Source: Rhodohalobacter sp. 614A (GTDB taxonomy: Bacteria > Bacteroidota > Rhodothermia > Balneolales > Balneolaceae). From it: a stretch of 64,000 nt of DNA. The stretch lies in NCBI RefSeq assembly GCF_021462415.1, contig NZ_JAKEDS010000003.1, positions 338,743-402,742 on the forward strand, read 5' to 3'. The translations under genes and the position numbers were made by a program. Below are positions 9,063 to 18,493 of this stretch, piece after piece; position 1 is the stretch's first letter; each line of letters begins with the position of its first letter. The notes under the pieces are model-generated. The model saw only the letters and a program-made list of their open reading frames with translations. It was not told the DNA's origin and searched no databases.

Positions 9063-10235
9063 TCAAATGAGTCTCAAAAATGAACGGCCATTCCATTTAT
9101 TTTCAATTCCATATGCGTCTAAAATGGTAGCCGATACATCGGAAAATGTTTCCCGGATGCCGAGATCAACCCCTCTTTGTGATCCTTTATTTACCACAAG
9201 AATGGGCACAAATTCCCGGGTATGATCGGTACTGTCATCGGCTGGATCGTTTCCATGATCTCCCGAAATAAATAACAGATCACCATCATTCAATTTCTCT
9301 ATCATTGCAGGAATTGCCCTGTCAATTTCTTCCAGGCATTTTCCATATCCTTCCGGATCCTGACGATGACCGTACAACTGGTCGGTATCAATTAAATTGA
9401 TGAACGTAAAGCTATCCTCAATATTTGCACTCATCAAACTCAAAAGTTGAGAAATTCCCTCAGCATTATTTCTGGTCTTTCGGTATTGGGTAAATAGATG
9501 GTCAGCAAACAAATCAATCACTTTTCCAATGGAATAAACCGGGATATCATTCTCCTGCAGTACCGAAAGCAAATTCGGCTCAGGGGGAATCAAAGAATAA
9601 TCGTGTCTTTTTTCAGAAATTCTTTCAAACGCCCCCGGTTTTCCATGAAAAGGCCTCGCAATAACGCGGCCAACTCCATGTTCTCCAATCATAACCTTCT
9701 CTCTGGCAAATTCGCACCATTCATACTGTTTCTCGAGAGGAACAACATCGGTATGGCAAGCCACTTGGAAAACACTGTCGGCTGAGGTATAAACAATGGG
9801 ATTCCCGGTTTCCAAATGCTCTTTGCCATAATCGGCTATGACCTGAGTTCCGGAGTAGGGTTTATTACAGAGAGTGTCTCCCACTCCAATTCCATCACAA
9901 AATTTTTGAATCACTTCATCAGGAAATCCATTCGCATAGGTTGGAAAAGGTTGATCAAGATGAATTCCAGCAAATTCCCAGTGACCGGTTGTACTGTCTT
10001 TGCCGGCAGAGACTTCTCTCATCTTACCAAAAGAAGCAATGGGCGATTCTATCTTTTTTATCGAATTGAAATCCCGGATATCTCCAAGGCCGAGCTGCTC
10101 AAAATTCGGAAGCTGAACATTGGCAATCCGGCTCACATTTCCCAGCGTGTCGGCTTTCTCATCGCCGTATTGATGTGCGTCTTCCTGGGCTCCAACTCCT
10201 AAACCGTCAATAATCAGTAAAAATGTTCTTGGCAT
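9063..10235 (-). CDS. deoB: Phosphopentomutase
   Basis: A 390-residue cytoplasmic enzyme interconverting (deoxy)ribose 1-phosphate and 5-phosphate, which links nucleoside salvage to central carbon metabolism. It belongs to the alkaline-phosphatase superfamily: the first metal-binding motif is at the start (LLIIDGLGVGAQEDA), the phospho-acceptor Thr lies in GKDSTTGHWEFAG, and the remaining metal ligands lie in SGDHGNDP and STDHTRE. The length is as expected for DeoB. It starts 2 bp after the stop of the upstream GAF-type gene, so the two are translated from one message. No nucleoside phosphorylase or deoxyribose-phosphate aldolase gene is in the window. Confidence 0.95.
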   Translation of the reverse strand: MPRTFLLIIDGLGVGAQEDAHQYGDEKADTLGNVSRIANVQLPNFEQLGLGDIRDFNSIKKIESPIASFGKMREVSAGKDSTTGHWEFAGIHLDQPFPTYANGFPDEVIQKFCDGIGVGDTLCNKPYSGTQVIADYGKEHLETGNPIVYTSADSVFQVACHTDVVPLEKQYEWCEFAREKVMIGEHGVGRVIARPFHGKPGAFERISEKRHDYSLIPPEPNLLSVLQENDIPVYSIGKVIDLFADHLFTQYRKTRNNAEGISQLLSLMSANIEDSFTFINLIDTDQLYGHRQDPEGYGKCLEEIDRAIPAMIEKLNDGDLLFISGDHGNDPADDSTDHTREFVPILVVNKGSQRGVDLGIRETFSDVSATILDAYGIENKWNGRSFLRLI

Positions 10236-10237
10236 AT

Positions 10238-11695
10238 TTATAGTCCGGAAATCGTGGCATTCTCATTCTTCATTGCACTGCTAAGTAAACGCTTCGCCTG
10301 TTTCCACAAATCATTAATATCTTCTGTGTCCGATTCAACTTTCCCTGAACCGGTTTTCACATGTACTTCTACTTTTCGTCCATCGCCAAAATCAAGTTTT
10401 TCTCTCAAATCACTCTTAACAGTATTTAGCCATTCCTGATGATGGTTCTCATCAGGACTCACTAAAACATAGGAATACACATAATCACTGTGAAAACCAA
10501 TCAAACCATTCAATCCCAGCCGGGAAGGGTTCAACGCTTTTACCATCAATCGCTGTAATTTCTTCAGATCTTCCAACCGAAACCGGGAACGCAATTCGGA
10601 CAGGTTTTCAATTCCAACCAATCCATACCACATTGTTTGGTTGTCAAACCGGCGTTTCATGTGTGTGTTGATGCAAAGATTCATGAGATCAGGCTGAAAA
10701 TTCCCGTATTCTGTTGCCAGCAAATTCTGGTTGAATTCGTTATTGGCCCGATTCGTCTGGATGGTTAGCGAGGCAATTTTCACCAAATTCTTAAGCTGAT
10801 GCTTAGTGGACTCTTTAAAGATCAATGGATTTTTATCGTAAGCTAAAACCACTGCACATCTTTTATCAGATATCAAAATCGGAATAGCCAGTGTAGCCCC
10901 TTCAGTGGAAGCTTCTGATGTGGAAACTCTTTTTGGGTTTTGGTTGAAGTGGATGGAAAACATCGACTCACCCTTCTGAAGCGCATCGTACGCCATAGAT
11001 TTTTCCTCTACCATCAATCCCAGTGCGGGTGATTCCGGCGAGTCGGCTGAACGAATGGCATTCACCCAGGTTTCCATACCGCGCAAAGCCACCGAAACGC
11101 CCCCGGATGGAAGAATTTTCTGCATCTCCTCCACCATCACGTTCAATACTTCTACATTGGAAAGCTTGGTTGTAATTTGGTCTGTCGATTCATCATAGTC
11201 CGTCCATTTCTTTTGATCTTCGTAAAGATCAGTCAACTCCAGGTATGTATTTAACACGTTCATGTGCGCATTCCTGTAGGCTGAAACCGAATTCTCAAGT
11301 TCCTTCAGGTCCAGCCGTTCTTCAGTTTCAATAACTGTAAGTGCAACTGTTGAGTTGTTATTTTCGAAAGGGATGATGGTTAGATAGCGGGTTGGCACTT
11401 GTTCGTAATAGTGCAACAACTCTTCCCGGTCAATTTGATGACCCACCTCAATCTGAACAATATCTCTGATATCCCTGAATTGATTGAGGAAAAACTTGTC
11501 AAACGCAATTCGGTCTTTGAACATTACATTCGAATAAACCGTGTAGGTCGTTTCAAGTACAAATTGCTGTCTGGAACGATTCACCCAATAAAGATAAGCC
11601 GTTTTGGCACCTGTGGAGCGCCCAACCAACTGCATCAGGTCGTCCATGATGTGTTTAAACTCAAACAGTGCTTTCTCTTCTCTTTTCGAACTCAT
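10238..11695 (-). CDS. GAF-type protein with degenerate GGDEF-like C-terminus
   Basis: A 485-residue soluble protein without signal peptide. I read two GAF-like sensory halves (about 5-150 and 175-320; the second has the strand pattern 'GATLAIPILISDKRCAVVLA') and a C-terminal region (about 345-475) whose helix-strand order resembles a GGDEF domain (MWYGLVGIENLSELRSRF; LGLNGLIGFHSDYVYSYVLV). The GG[DE]EF signature itself is absent, replaced around 'GLIGFHSDYVYS', so nucleotide cyclase activity is unlikely; it may be a nucleotide sensor or scaffold. It is followed 2 bp later by deoB and preceded 41 bp upstream by pepF on the same strand. The family is not named with confidence. Confidence 0.55.
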   Translation of the reverse strand: MSSKREEKALFEFKHIMDDLMQLVGRSTGAKTAYLYWVNRSRQQFVLETTYTVYSNVMFKDRIAFDKFFLNQFRDIRDIVQIEVGHQIDREELLHYYEQVPTRYLTIIPFENNNSTVALTVIETEERLDLKELENSVSAYRNAHMNVLNTYLELTDLYEDQKKWTDYDESTDQITTKLSNVEVLNVMVEEMQKILPSGGVSVALRGMETWVNAIRSADSPESPALGLMVEEKSMAYDALQKGESMFSIHFNQNPKRVSTSEASTEGATLAIPILISDKRCAVVLAYDKNPLIFKESTKHQLKNLVKIASLTIQTNRANNEFNQNLLATEYGNFQPDLMNLCINTHMKRRFDNQTMWYGLVGIENLSELRSRFRLEDLKKLQRLMVKALNPSRLGLNGLIGFHSDYVYSYVLVSPDENHHQEWLNTVKSDLREKLDFGDGRKVEVHVKTGSGKVESDTEDINDLWKQAKRLLSSAMKNENATISGL

Positions 11696-11736
11696 ACCCG
11701 AATTAAGTTAGTGGTATATGCTTATAAAGTAGGATT

Positions 11737-13518
11737 TTACAGCGAAGCTGCCAACTCTTCGGCTTCTTCTACCATCGACTCAAAAATATCAAGCCCCCGA
11801 CTCCAGAAATTTTTATCGTTGATATCCAGTCCCATTTTTGAAACCAGGTTGTGCGGCCAGTCGCTTCCCCCCGACTCAAGTAATGCAAGATATTTATCGG
11901 AAAACCCATCTTTCTGTGATTTGTAGGAATCGTATAATGCCAGAACTAACAATTCACCAAATGCATAGGCATATACGTAGCCGGGTGTATGCAGGAAGTG
12001 AGGAATATAACACCACCAGATCTTATACTCATCCGTAAGCGTGACCGAATCGCCATATAGAGCTTTTTGGGTTTCTATCCAGAATTCCGAGAACTGTTCT
12101 TTCGATAATTCTCCCTGCTCGCGTCTGGCATTGTGAATTTTATCCTCAAACCGATTCATGGAAATCTGCCGGAATACCGTTGCAATCGTATCATCAATCT
12201 TACTAATAAGAAGCGCCAGTTTTTCCTGTGGATTGTCCAAACGGTTCATCAATTTATTAAAGACAAGCATTTCTCCAAAAACTGACGCTGTTTCTGCGGT
12301 TGTCAAAGGTGTAGAGGATTGTAATTCCCCCTGTTTTCTTGAAAGATATTGATGGACGCCATGACCCAACTCATGGGCCAGGGTTTGAACGTCTCTGAGT
12401 TTCCCATCAAAATTCATAAACACATACGGGTGAACGGAAGTGACCGTACTGGCGGAATAGGCTCCTCCTCTTTTTCCCGGTTTGATCGCAGCATCAATCC
12501 AGTTATTCTCAAAAAACTCGGAGGCAATCGAACTCATCTCCGGGTGAAAATCTCCATATGCTTCCAGAACCATGTCTTTGGCTTCGCCCCACTTCACGGT
12601 TTCTGTGGATTTTGTAATTGGTGCGTACCGGTCGTAATCAAACATCTCATCTATCCCCAAAAGTTTGCGCTTCAGTTTGTAATACCGTTGCGCAAGTGGG
12701 TAACTGTCCGTCACGGCATTCACCAGTGCATTTACCGATTCGTGATCGGTTTGGTTTGCCATGTTTCGGGATGTAATCCAGCTATCGTAATTCCTCAGCT
12801 TATCGTTGGTGGCTTTATCGGCGAGGATGGTATTAAAGACAAATGTTAATGTTCTGGAATGATCCTGGAATGTTCTTGTAAGTGAGGCGTGAGCTTTCTT
12901 TCGAAGTTCGCGGTCCGGCTCATGCAGTTTACTCAACACTTCCTGTTCAGTCTTTTTCTCGCCGTCAAGATCAAACCGTGCGGCTCCGAGTGTTTCATCA
13001 AAAAACCTGTTCCAGGCAGCACGTCCGGTTACCGATTTTGCGCTCATTACCTTCTCGGCTTCCTCGGTCAAAGTGTGCTCTTTGTACATCCTGGAAACTT
13101 CCAGATAGTGCTTCCATGTTTTTAATTCATCGGATTGGATCAGTTCATTTGCTTTTTCATCATCAACCTTCAACCATTCCACATCCGAAAAAACCAGTTT
13201 CTGGCTGACTTCTGATCCCAATTCATTAGCCTGCTGAAGTAATTTTCCTAGTTCGGGATCTTCCGTATTTGTGGACCAAATCAAGTGTGCGTACGAACCG
13301 ATTTTGCCAAGTGTTTGTACAATTTTTTCGTACTCACGGAGCATGTTGGCAAATTCTTCTGCACTTAAATCCTGGATTTTCCCTCTGTATGAAGCACGAA
13401 ATTCATCAGCTTTTTTCAGGATATTTTCACTGTCTGATTTCAAAACCGGATCAGATGGAGAATCATACAAATCCGATAAGTTCCAGTGAATATTTTCAGC
13501 TCCGTTTTTGTTACTCAT
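11737..13518 (-). CDS. pepF: Oligoendopeptidase F (M3 family zinc peptidase)
   Basis: A 593-residue cytoplasmic metallopeptidase that cleaves short peptides. The zinc motif HELGH is at residues 382-386 with the third ligand Glu about 25-30 residues on in TPLTTAETASVFGE. The N-terminal helical region (about 10-190) is the PepF lid domain, and the C-terminal 'HFLHTPGYVYAYAFGELL' is characteristic of M3B members. Length matches PepF (about 600). There is no signal peptide. It diverges from the sucA gene across a 289-bp spacer and may lead an operon with the GAF protein and deoB. Confidence 0.95.
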   Translation of the reverse strand: MSNKNGAENIHWNLSDLYDSPSDPVLKSDSENILKKADEFRASYRGKIQDLSAEEFANMLREYEKIVQTLGKIGSYAHLIWSTNTEDPELGKLLQQANELGSEVSQKLVFSDVEWLKVDDEKANELIQSDELKTWKHYLEVSRMYKEHTLTEEAEKVMSAKSVTGRAAWNRFFDETLGAARFDLDGEKKTEQEVLSKLHEPDRELRKKAHASLTRTFQDHSRTLTFVFNTILADKATNDKLRNYDSWITSRNMANQTDHESVNALVNAVTDSYPLAQRYYKLKRKLLGIDEMFDYDRYAPITKSTETVKWGEAKDMVLEAYGDFHPEMSSIASEFFENNWIDAAIKPGKRGGAYSASTVTSVHPYVFMNFDGKLRDVQTLAHELGHGVHQYLSRKQGELQSSTPLTTAETASVFGEMLVFNKLMNRLDNPQEKLALLISKIDDTIATVFRQISMNRFEDKIHNARREQGELSKEQFSEFWIETQKALYGDSVTLTDEYKIWWCYIPHFLHTPGYVYAYAFGELLVLALYDSYKSQKDGFSDKYLALLESGGSDWPHNLVSKMGLDINDKNFWSRGLDIFESMVEEAEELAASL

Positions 13519-13735
13519 TGATAATTGATTAAATGATTTTTCTTAATAAAATATTGAGGTTGAATATAAAGAAAGAAGAACCCTTGATAAATGATCTTTT
13601 TTGATAAAATTTTACCCTCACAAGTGTTTAAAAATCATCGTATTTTTGCCCAAGAATGGTTAGTTTCAACCTGTTTTATGAAGTTTATTAAACTATATAT
13701 CTCTACATTTATTGAACAAAACCAAAATCAACAAG

Positions 13736-13759
13736 AAGTACGTTCAGTTGCACGTACTT
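13736..13759. promoter_or_regulatory. Inverted repeat in the sucA leader
   Basis: AAGTACGT (13736-13743) and ACGTACTT (13752-13759) form a perfect 8-bp inverted repeat with an 8-nt centre, about 50 nt upstream of the sucA start and downstream of an exact TATTTTTG box at 13641-13648 (no matching -33 TTG found). It could be an operator or a leader hairpin. Confidence 0.35.
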
Positions 13760-13807
13760 AAATCAACTCTTTTAAAGAAAACTACCTAATTTTCAAGACC
13801 CCATATT

Positions 13808-16800
13808 TTGAAATCACTTGAAGCCGTTTTCGGACCCAACTCCGCTCTTGTAGAAGAATTATACAAACAATATCAGGACGATCCCGATTCTGTACCGGGC
13901 CACTGGAAAAGATACTTTGATGAACTGGAAGGAAAAGAAGTTGCGGAACCTTCCCCGGCGGGCAATGGCGCTCCGGTTACCAAAGAAAAAAAGGCTCCTT
14001 CAAAAGAAGAACCAAAAGAGAAGAAAAAGGAACCGACCATTCCCAAAGGCGCTGAACTGGAAAAAATCAAGGGAGTGGCTTCGAAGATTGTCGAAAACAT
14101 GGATGAAAGCGTCTATGTACCAACGGCAACATCCCTTCGCGTGCTGCCTGTAAAAATGATGACGGAAGATCGGGCGATCATCAACTCGCATCTGCTCAAA
14201 ACGGGCAATATGAAAGCCTCATTTACCCATTTGATTGCGTGGGCAGTGATCAAAGCGCTTAAAGAGTTTCCGAATATCAACTCCTATTATGTTGAAAAAG
14301 ACGGAGATCATTACAGGATAAAACCGGAGCAGGTTAATCTGGGAATTGCAGTGGATCTTGAAAGTAAAGACGGCTCCCGAAACCTGGTGGTACCGAATAT
14401 CAAGGGCGTAGATAAAATGAATTTTAAAGAGTTTCTCTTCGCCTATTCCGAACTTATTGACAAAGCCCGCAACGGTAAACTTGAACTCTCTGATTTTTCC
14501 GAGACAACAATTAGCGTTACAAATCCCGGAACGATCGGAACGGTTTCTTCCGTCCCTCGCCTGATGAAAGGCCAGGGCGCTATTATTGCGACCGGTGCCA
14601 TCAACTATCCGGCTGAATTCCAATCCATGGCTCAGGATGTTTTGAACCAGCTTGGTGTCAGTAAAGTGATGACAGTGACCTGTACATACGACCATAGGAT
14701 TATTCAGGGAGCTGAATCGGGAATGTTTCTCCAACAAGTTCACAATCTGTTGAACGGCAAGGAAGATTTTTATGAAGAGATTTTCAAGGACCTTGACATC
14801 CCATATGAACCTTTCCCATATGGCGAAGACAAATACGAAGGACAATTAAGCGGCAGAGGAAATACCCTGGAGCAGGATCGACGTGCCATTGCCGTCTGGA
14901 GGCTCATCAACATGTACCGAATGCGTGGGCATGTTCTTGCTGATTTGGATCCACTCGGAACGGAACCCGGCACGGGGCCTGAATTAGATATTGAATATTA
15001 TGGCCTCACACTTTGGGATTTAGACCGTGAATTTTACTGTGATGGATTAGGCGGACAGGAAACGGCCAAACTTCGTGATATCATTCAACTTCTCCGAAAC
15101 ACTTACTGCGGAAAAATTGGTGCCGAATATATGCACCTTTTGGATTTGGATGAGCGAAAATGGCTTCGAGAAACGATGGAGTCTACTACAAATACTCCGA
15201 AACTGACCAAAGACGATAAGGAAGATATTCTACATAAACTGAATCAGGCCATGGCCTTCGAACAGTTTCTGCACAAGAAATATGTAGGGCATAAAAGGTT
15301 CTCGCTGGAAGGTGCGGAAACCCTAATCCCGATGATGCACTTTTTGATGGAGCGCGGTGTCTCAAAAGACGTCAAGAAATTCTTTCTTGGAATGGCACAT
15401 CGCGGACGCCTTAATATTCTCGTGAATATTATGAACAAGCCGTACAGAAAGGTTTTTGCAGATTTTGAAGGAAATGTAGATCCGGATACCATCCAGGGCT
15501 CTGGCGATGTGAAGTATCACCTCGGATCAAAAGGTTCTTATGAAGTGGATGAAGGTAAATCCATTGAACTGGAACTCATGCCGAACCCCAGTCACCTAGA
15601 AGCTGTAAATCCTGTTGTGGAAGGAGCTGCAAGAGCCTGTCAGGATCATTCTGAAGAAGAAAATGCCAAACAAAAAATTGTACCGGTATTGATGCATGGC
15701 GATGCAGCATTTGCAGGCCAGGGAGTGGTTGCCGAAACTCTGAATATGTCGCAGCTCAGGGGCTATGAAACGGGCGGTACTATTCACATCATCATTAACA
15801 ACCAAATTGGGTTTACCACACTCCCGAGAGATGCGCGCTCTACAGAGTATGCTTCCGATCTTGCCAAAATGATCCTCGCTCCCATTTTTCATGTGAATGG
15901 AGATGATCCCGAAGCAGCCGTCCATGCAATGAACCTTGCAATGGATTACCGTCAGAAATTTGGAAAAGATGTGGTTGTTGATCTGATCTGTTACAGAAAA
16001 CATGGCCATAATGAAGGTGATGAACCCGCTTTTACACAACCCGGAATGTATAAGGAGATAGAAAATCATCCGACTGTAAGGGATATTTATGTAAAGGAAT
16101 TGTTGAGAAAAGGCGAGTTTACCGAAGAGGAAACTCAGGCTATTTTTGACGAGTTTGAGGAATTGTTGCAGCAAGCGTTTGAAGATGCCAAGAGTTCTCC
16201 CTCTCTCGAAGTAACTGAAAAAATGTTGACCCGGACAGAAGCGAGTCAAAATGAACGGGACGAGTTTCCGGATACGACTTATTCTATCGATGATCTGAAA
16301 GACATTGCCGTTAAGCTTAATACCGTACCCAAGGATTTTGACGCAAATCCTAAACTGCTTCGCCAACTTGCAAAACGTGCAGAAGCGGCTCAAAATAATG
16401 AGAAAAAAATTGATTGGGGTTTTGCCGAGGCTCTCGCTTTTGGCTCTCTTTTGAAAAGTGGACGTACGGTTCGCCTGGTCGGACAAGATGCGGAGCGTGG
16501 TACTTTCTCCCACAGGCATGTCGTTTTGCATGGTACTGAGACGGCTCAGCGATTTACACCGCTGAATAACCTGAGTGATGACCAGGCAACGTTTTATCCG
16601 TATAACAGCTTGTTAAGTGAATTTGCCGCTCTTGGATTTGAGTTTGGATATTCATCAGCCATGCCGGAAGCATTGGTTATCTGGGAAGCTCAGTTCGGCG
16701 ACTTCGTGAATGGAGCGCAGATAATCATTGACCAGTTTATTTCAGCTTCCGAGGCCAAGTGGGGACAAAAATCAGCACTGGTTATGACTCTCCCCCATGG

Positions 16801-17440
16801 ATACGAAGGCCAGGGACCTGAACACTCCTCTGCGCGTCTTGAACGCTTCCTGCAACTTTGTGCAGAAGATAATATTCAAGTTGCCAACTTTACTACGCCT
16901 ACGCAGTATTTCCATGCTCTCAGAAAGCAAACACTCCAAGAGAAAAAGAAACCTCTTATTATTATGTCTCCGAAAAGCTTGCTGAGACATCCCATGGCTG
17001 TTTCCAGCGTTGAAGAACTTGGAAGTGGTTCCTTTCAACCATTTATTCCTGATGAGGAAGTGGAGGATAAAAAGTCGATTGATCGGCTGATCATCTGTTC
17101 GGGCAAAGTTTATTACGACTTGTATAAAGTCCGCGAAGAGAAAGAAAAGTCAAACACTGCTATTGCCCGTCTCGAGCAATTTTATCCTTTCCCTGATGAA
17201 GATATTGAGAAATTTCTCAAAGAGTACAAGCATGTGAAAGAAATTATCTGGTGTCAGGAAGAGCCAAAAAATATGGGAGCATGGACATTTGTATTTCCAC
17301 GCCTTCAATCACTTCTGCAAAAAGGACAACACATCACTTATGCCGGACGACAAGCAGCAGCTTCTACTGCGGCAGGGCAAAAGAAAATTCACGATGCCGA
17401 GCAGGAGAAACTTATAAATCAGGCACTTGGACTGGAATAG
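13808..17440 (+). CDS. sucA: Fused dihydrolipoyl succinyltransferase / 2-oxoglutarate dehydrogenase E1 (Kgd type)
   Basis: A 1210-residue enzyme of the TCA cycle. N-terminus (1-40, LVEELYKQYQDDPDSVPGHW) is the E1o targeting segment, followed by an Ala/Pro/Lys linker (42-80), a complete E2 acyltransferase core (about 85-330, active site DHRIIQG with His296) and a full ThDP-dependent E1 (about 350-1205: MAHRGRLNILVNIMNKPY; MHGDAAFAGQGVV; INNQIGFTT). There is no lipoyl domain, so it must use the lipoyl domain of another E2 subunit. This architecture is best known from actinobacterial Kgd (about 1230 aa). The start is TTG at 13808: an in-frame stop lies 21 nt upstream and no ATG intervenes, and the N-terminus fits the family. 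It is convergent with folE2. Confidence 0.93.
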   Translation: MKSLEAVFGPNSALVEELYKQYQDDPDSVPGHWKRYFDELEGKEVAEPSPAGNGAPVTKEKKAPSKEEPKEKKKEPTIPKGAELEKIKGVASKIVENMDESVYVPTATSLRVLPVKMMTEDRAIINSHLLKTGNMKASFTHLIAWAVIKALKEFPNINSYYVEKDGDHYRIKPEQVNLGIAVDLESKDGSRNLVVPNIKGVDKMNFKEFLFAYSELIDKARNGKLELSDFSETTISVTNPGTIGTVSSVPRLMKGQGAIIATGAINYPAEFQSMAQDVLNQLGVSKVMTVTCTYDHRIIQGAESGMFLQQVHNLLNGKEDFYEEIFKDLDIPYEPFPYGEDKYEGQLSGRGNTLEQDRRAIAVWRLINMYRMRGHVLADLDPLGTEPGTGPELDIEYYGLTLWDLDREFYCDGLGGQETAKLRDIIQLLRNTYCGKIGAEYMHLLDLDERKWLRETMESTTNTPKLTKDDKEDILHKLNQAMAFEQFLHKKYVGHKRFSLEGAETLIPMMHFLMERGVSKDVKKFFLGMAHRGRLNILVNIMNKPYRKVFADFEGNVDPDTIQGSGDVKYHLGSKGSYEVDEGKSIELELMPNPSHLEAVNPVVEGAARACQDHSEEENAKQKIVPVLMHGDAAFAGQGVVAETLNMSQLRGYETGGTIHIIINNQIGFTTLPRDARSTEYASDLAKMILAPIFHVNGDDPEAAVHAMNLAMDYRQKFGKDVVVDLICYRKHGHNEGDEPAFTQPGMYKEIENHPTVRDIYVKELLRKGEFTEEETQAIFDEFEELLQQAFEDAKSSPSLEVTEKMLTRTEASQNERDEFPDTTYSIDDLKDIAVKLNTVPKDFDANPKLLRQLAKRAEAAQNNEKKIDWGFAEALAFGSLLKSGRTVRLVGQDAERGTFSHRHVVLHGTETAQRFTPLNNLSDDQATFYPYNSLLSEFAALGFEFGYSSAMPEALVIWEAQFGDFVNGAQIIIDQFISASEAKWGQKSALVMTLPHGYEGQGPEHSSARLERFLQLCAEDNIQVANFTTPTQYFHALRKQTLQEKKKPLIIMSPKSLLRHPMAVSSVEELGSGSFQPFIPDEEVEDKKSIDRLIICSGKVYYDLYKVREEKEKSNTAIARLEQFYPFPDEDIEKFLKEYKHVKEIIWCQEEPKNMGAWTFVFPRLQSLLQKGQHITYAGRQAAASTAAGQKKIHDAEQEKLINQALGLE

Positions 17441-17453
17441 TTTTTACCAGATG

Positions 17454-17548
17454 AGACATTGTATTTCTTGAATGGGTTGAAACCAAAATCTACTTTGCCA
17501 ATCGAACTTACTTCGAAAAAACAAAGCAGATTAAGAAATACAATGTCT
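17454..17548. repeat. Nested 95-nt inverted-repeat element between sucA and folE2
   Basis: Outer arms of 16 bp are perfect: AGACATTGTATTTCTT (17454-17469) and AAGAAATACAATGTCT (17533-17548). Inside are a second stem, AATCTACTTTG (17487-17497) with CAAAGCAGATT (17522-17532), one mismatch, and an apical TCGAA/TTCGA stem (17502-17506/17512-17516). A 17-nt bulge on the left side holds GGGTTGAAACC, itself able to form a small stem with a TGAA loop. A T-run follows on the plus strand. It may terminate sucA, but it is longer and more layered than the other terminators here; a palindromic mobile repeat or structured RNA is possible. Confidence 0.6.
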
Positions 17549-17568
17549 TTTTCAGGCAGATAGAGTTC

Positions 17569-18468
17569 CTATCTCAAACCGTTTGGAACGCCTTTGCAAA
17601 TACGGCTAACGGCATCATGGCTGTGCAGGCTTTCGAGGTGAGCACACCGAACTACAAAATCTCTGATTCGTTCGTCTTTATTCATTTCATCATAAAGAAG
17701 GCGGGCGGCATCTTCCACAAATTTTTGGAATGCGCCATTCATCTCGGCAAAAGCTTGTTCGTCTTCGCGTTTTACAATGACCTGGGTTTCAGTCTGAAGA
17801 GCTTCCCGGCAGATCTCAACCAAGTCATCAATAAACATTTCGCTGTTCAACTGAATGGTCAGATTGGCTACACTTCGTTGGCTGTGCGGAATGGTTGCAA
17901 TATCTCTCGTTTCACGGGCATGCTCTGACAATTCATACGAGCAGGGACACGCACTACTATACTCAAAATCAAGATGAATGAAACTCGAAAAGCGATCGTG
18001 TTCATCCACCTTTCCTTCAAACGAAACCCTGTAATACTGATACCCTTCATTCTCTGAACGAAGGCTTTTCTTGATCATTGGATAGTTGAAAGAAAGCTTT
18101 AAAAATGCAGTTTTACTTTCAAGATCATCTTTATAGGCACGCAATACATCCCGAAGTTTATCAGGGTGAAAGACATCCTCTTTGAACTTGTAGAACGTTC
18201 TCATGATGCGTCCCATATTGATTCCTTTCTTCCCGGCTTCCAGCCCAACATATCCATCAACGGATGTTTCAAGAGTTAGCAATTCGCCGGTTGGGGTTGG
18301 ATATTTCAAGGGAAGTTTAAAATTGGAAATGCCTACTTGCTGAATCGGAACGTTTGCTCCCTCAATTAATGAGGCCGGACCATTTTGCAAATCCGGAAGG
18401 CTTTCCTTGTATTGATCGGTTACTACAAAGGTTGGGTCGTAAAATCGTTTTAAGTTGGTTGTAATCAT
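17569..18468 (-). CDS. folE2: GTP cyclohydrolase I type B (FolE2)
   Basis: A 299-residue enzyme converting GTP to dihydroneopterin triphosphate, the first step of folate and tetrahydropterin synthesis. It belongs to the FolE2/MptA T-fold family, not FolE: the catalytic Cys lies in [15 protein letters not shown], followed by HSQRS, and a conserved C-terminal His-rich end ([13 protein letters not shown]). Length is typical. Family knowledge: FolE2 does not need zinc strictly, so it often serves under zinc limitation. It lies 25 bp downstream of the pyruvoyl-tetrahydropterin synthase gene on the same strand, giving a two-gene pterin operon. Confidence 0.95.
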   Translation of the reverse strand: MITTNLKRFYDPTFVVTDQYKESLPDLQNGPASLIEGANVPIQQVGISNFKLPLKYPTPTGELLTLETSVDGYVGLEAGKKGINMGRIMRTFYKFKEDVFHPDKLRDVLRAYKDDLESKTAFLKLSFNYPMIKKSLRSENEGYQYYRVSFEGKVDEHDRFSSFIHLDFEYSSACPCSYELSEHARETRDIATIPHSQRSVANLTIQLNSEMFIDDLVEICREALQTETQVIVKREDEQAFAEMNGAFQKFVEDAARLLYDEMNKDERIRDFVVRCAHLESLHSHDAVSRICKGVPNGLR

Positions 18469-18493
18469 AACTAATTAATAAGTACGTAGTTGC

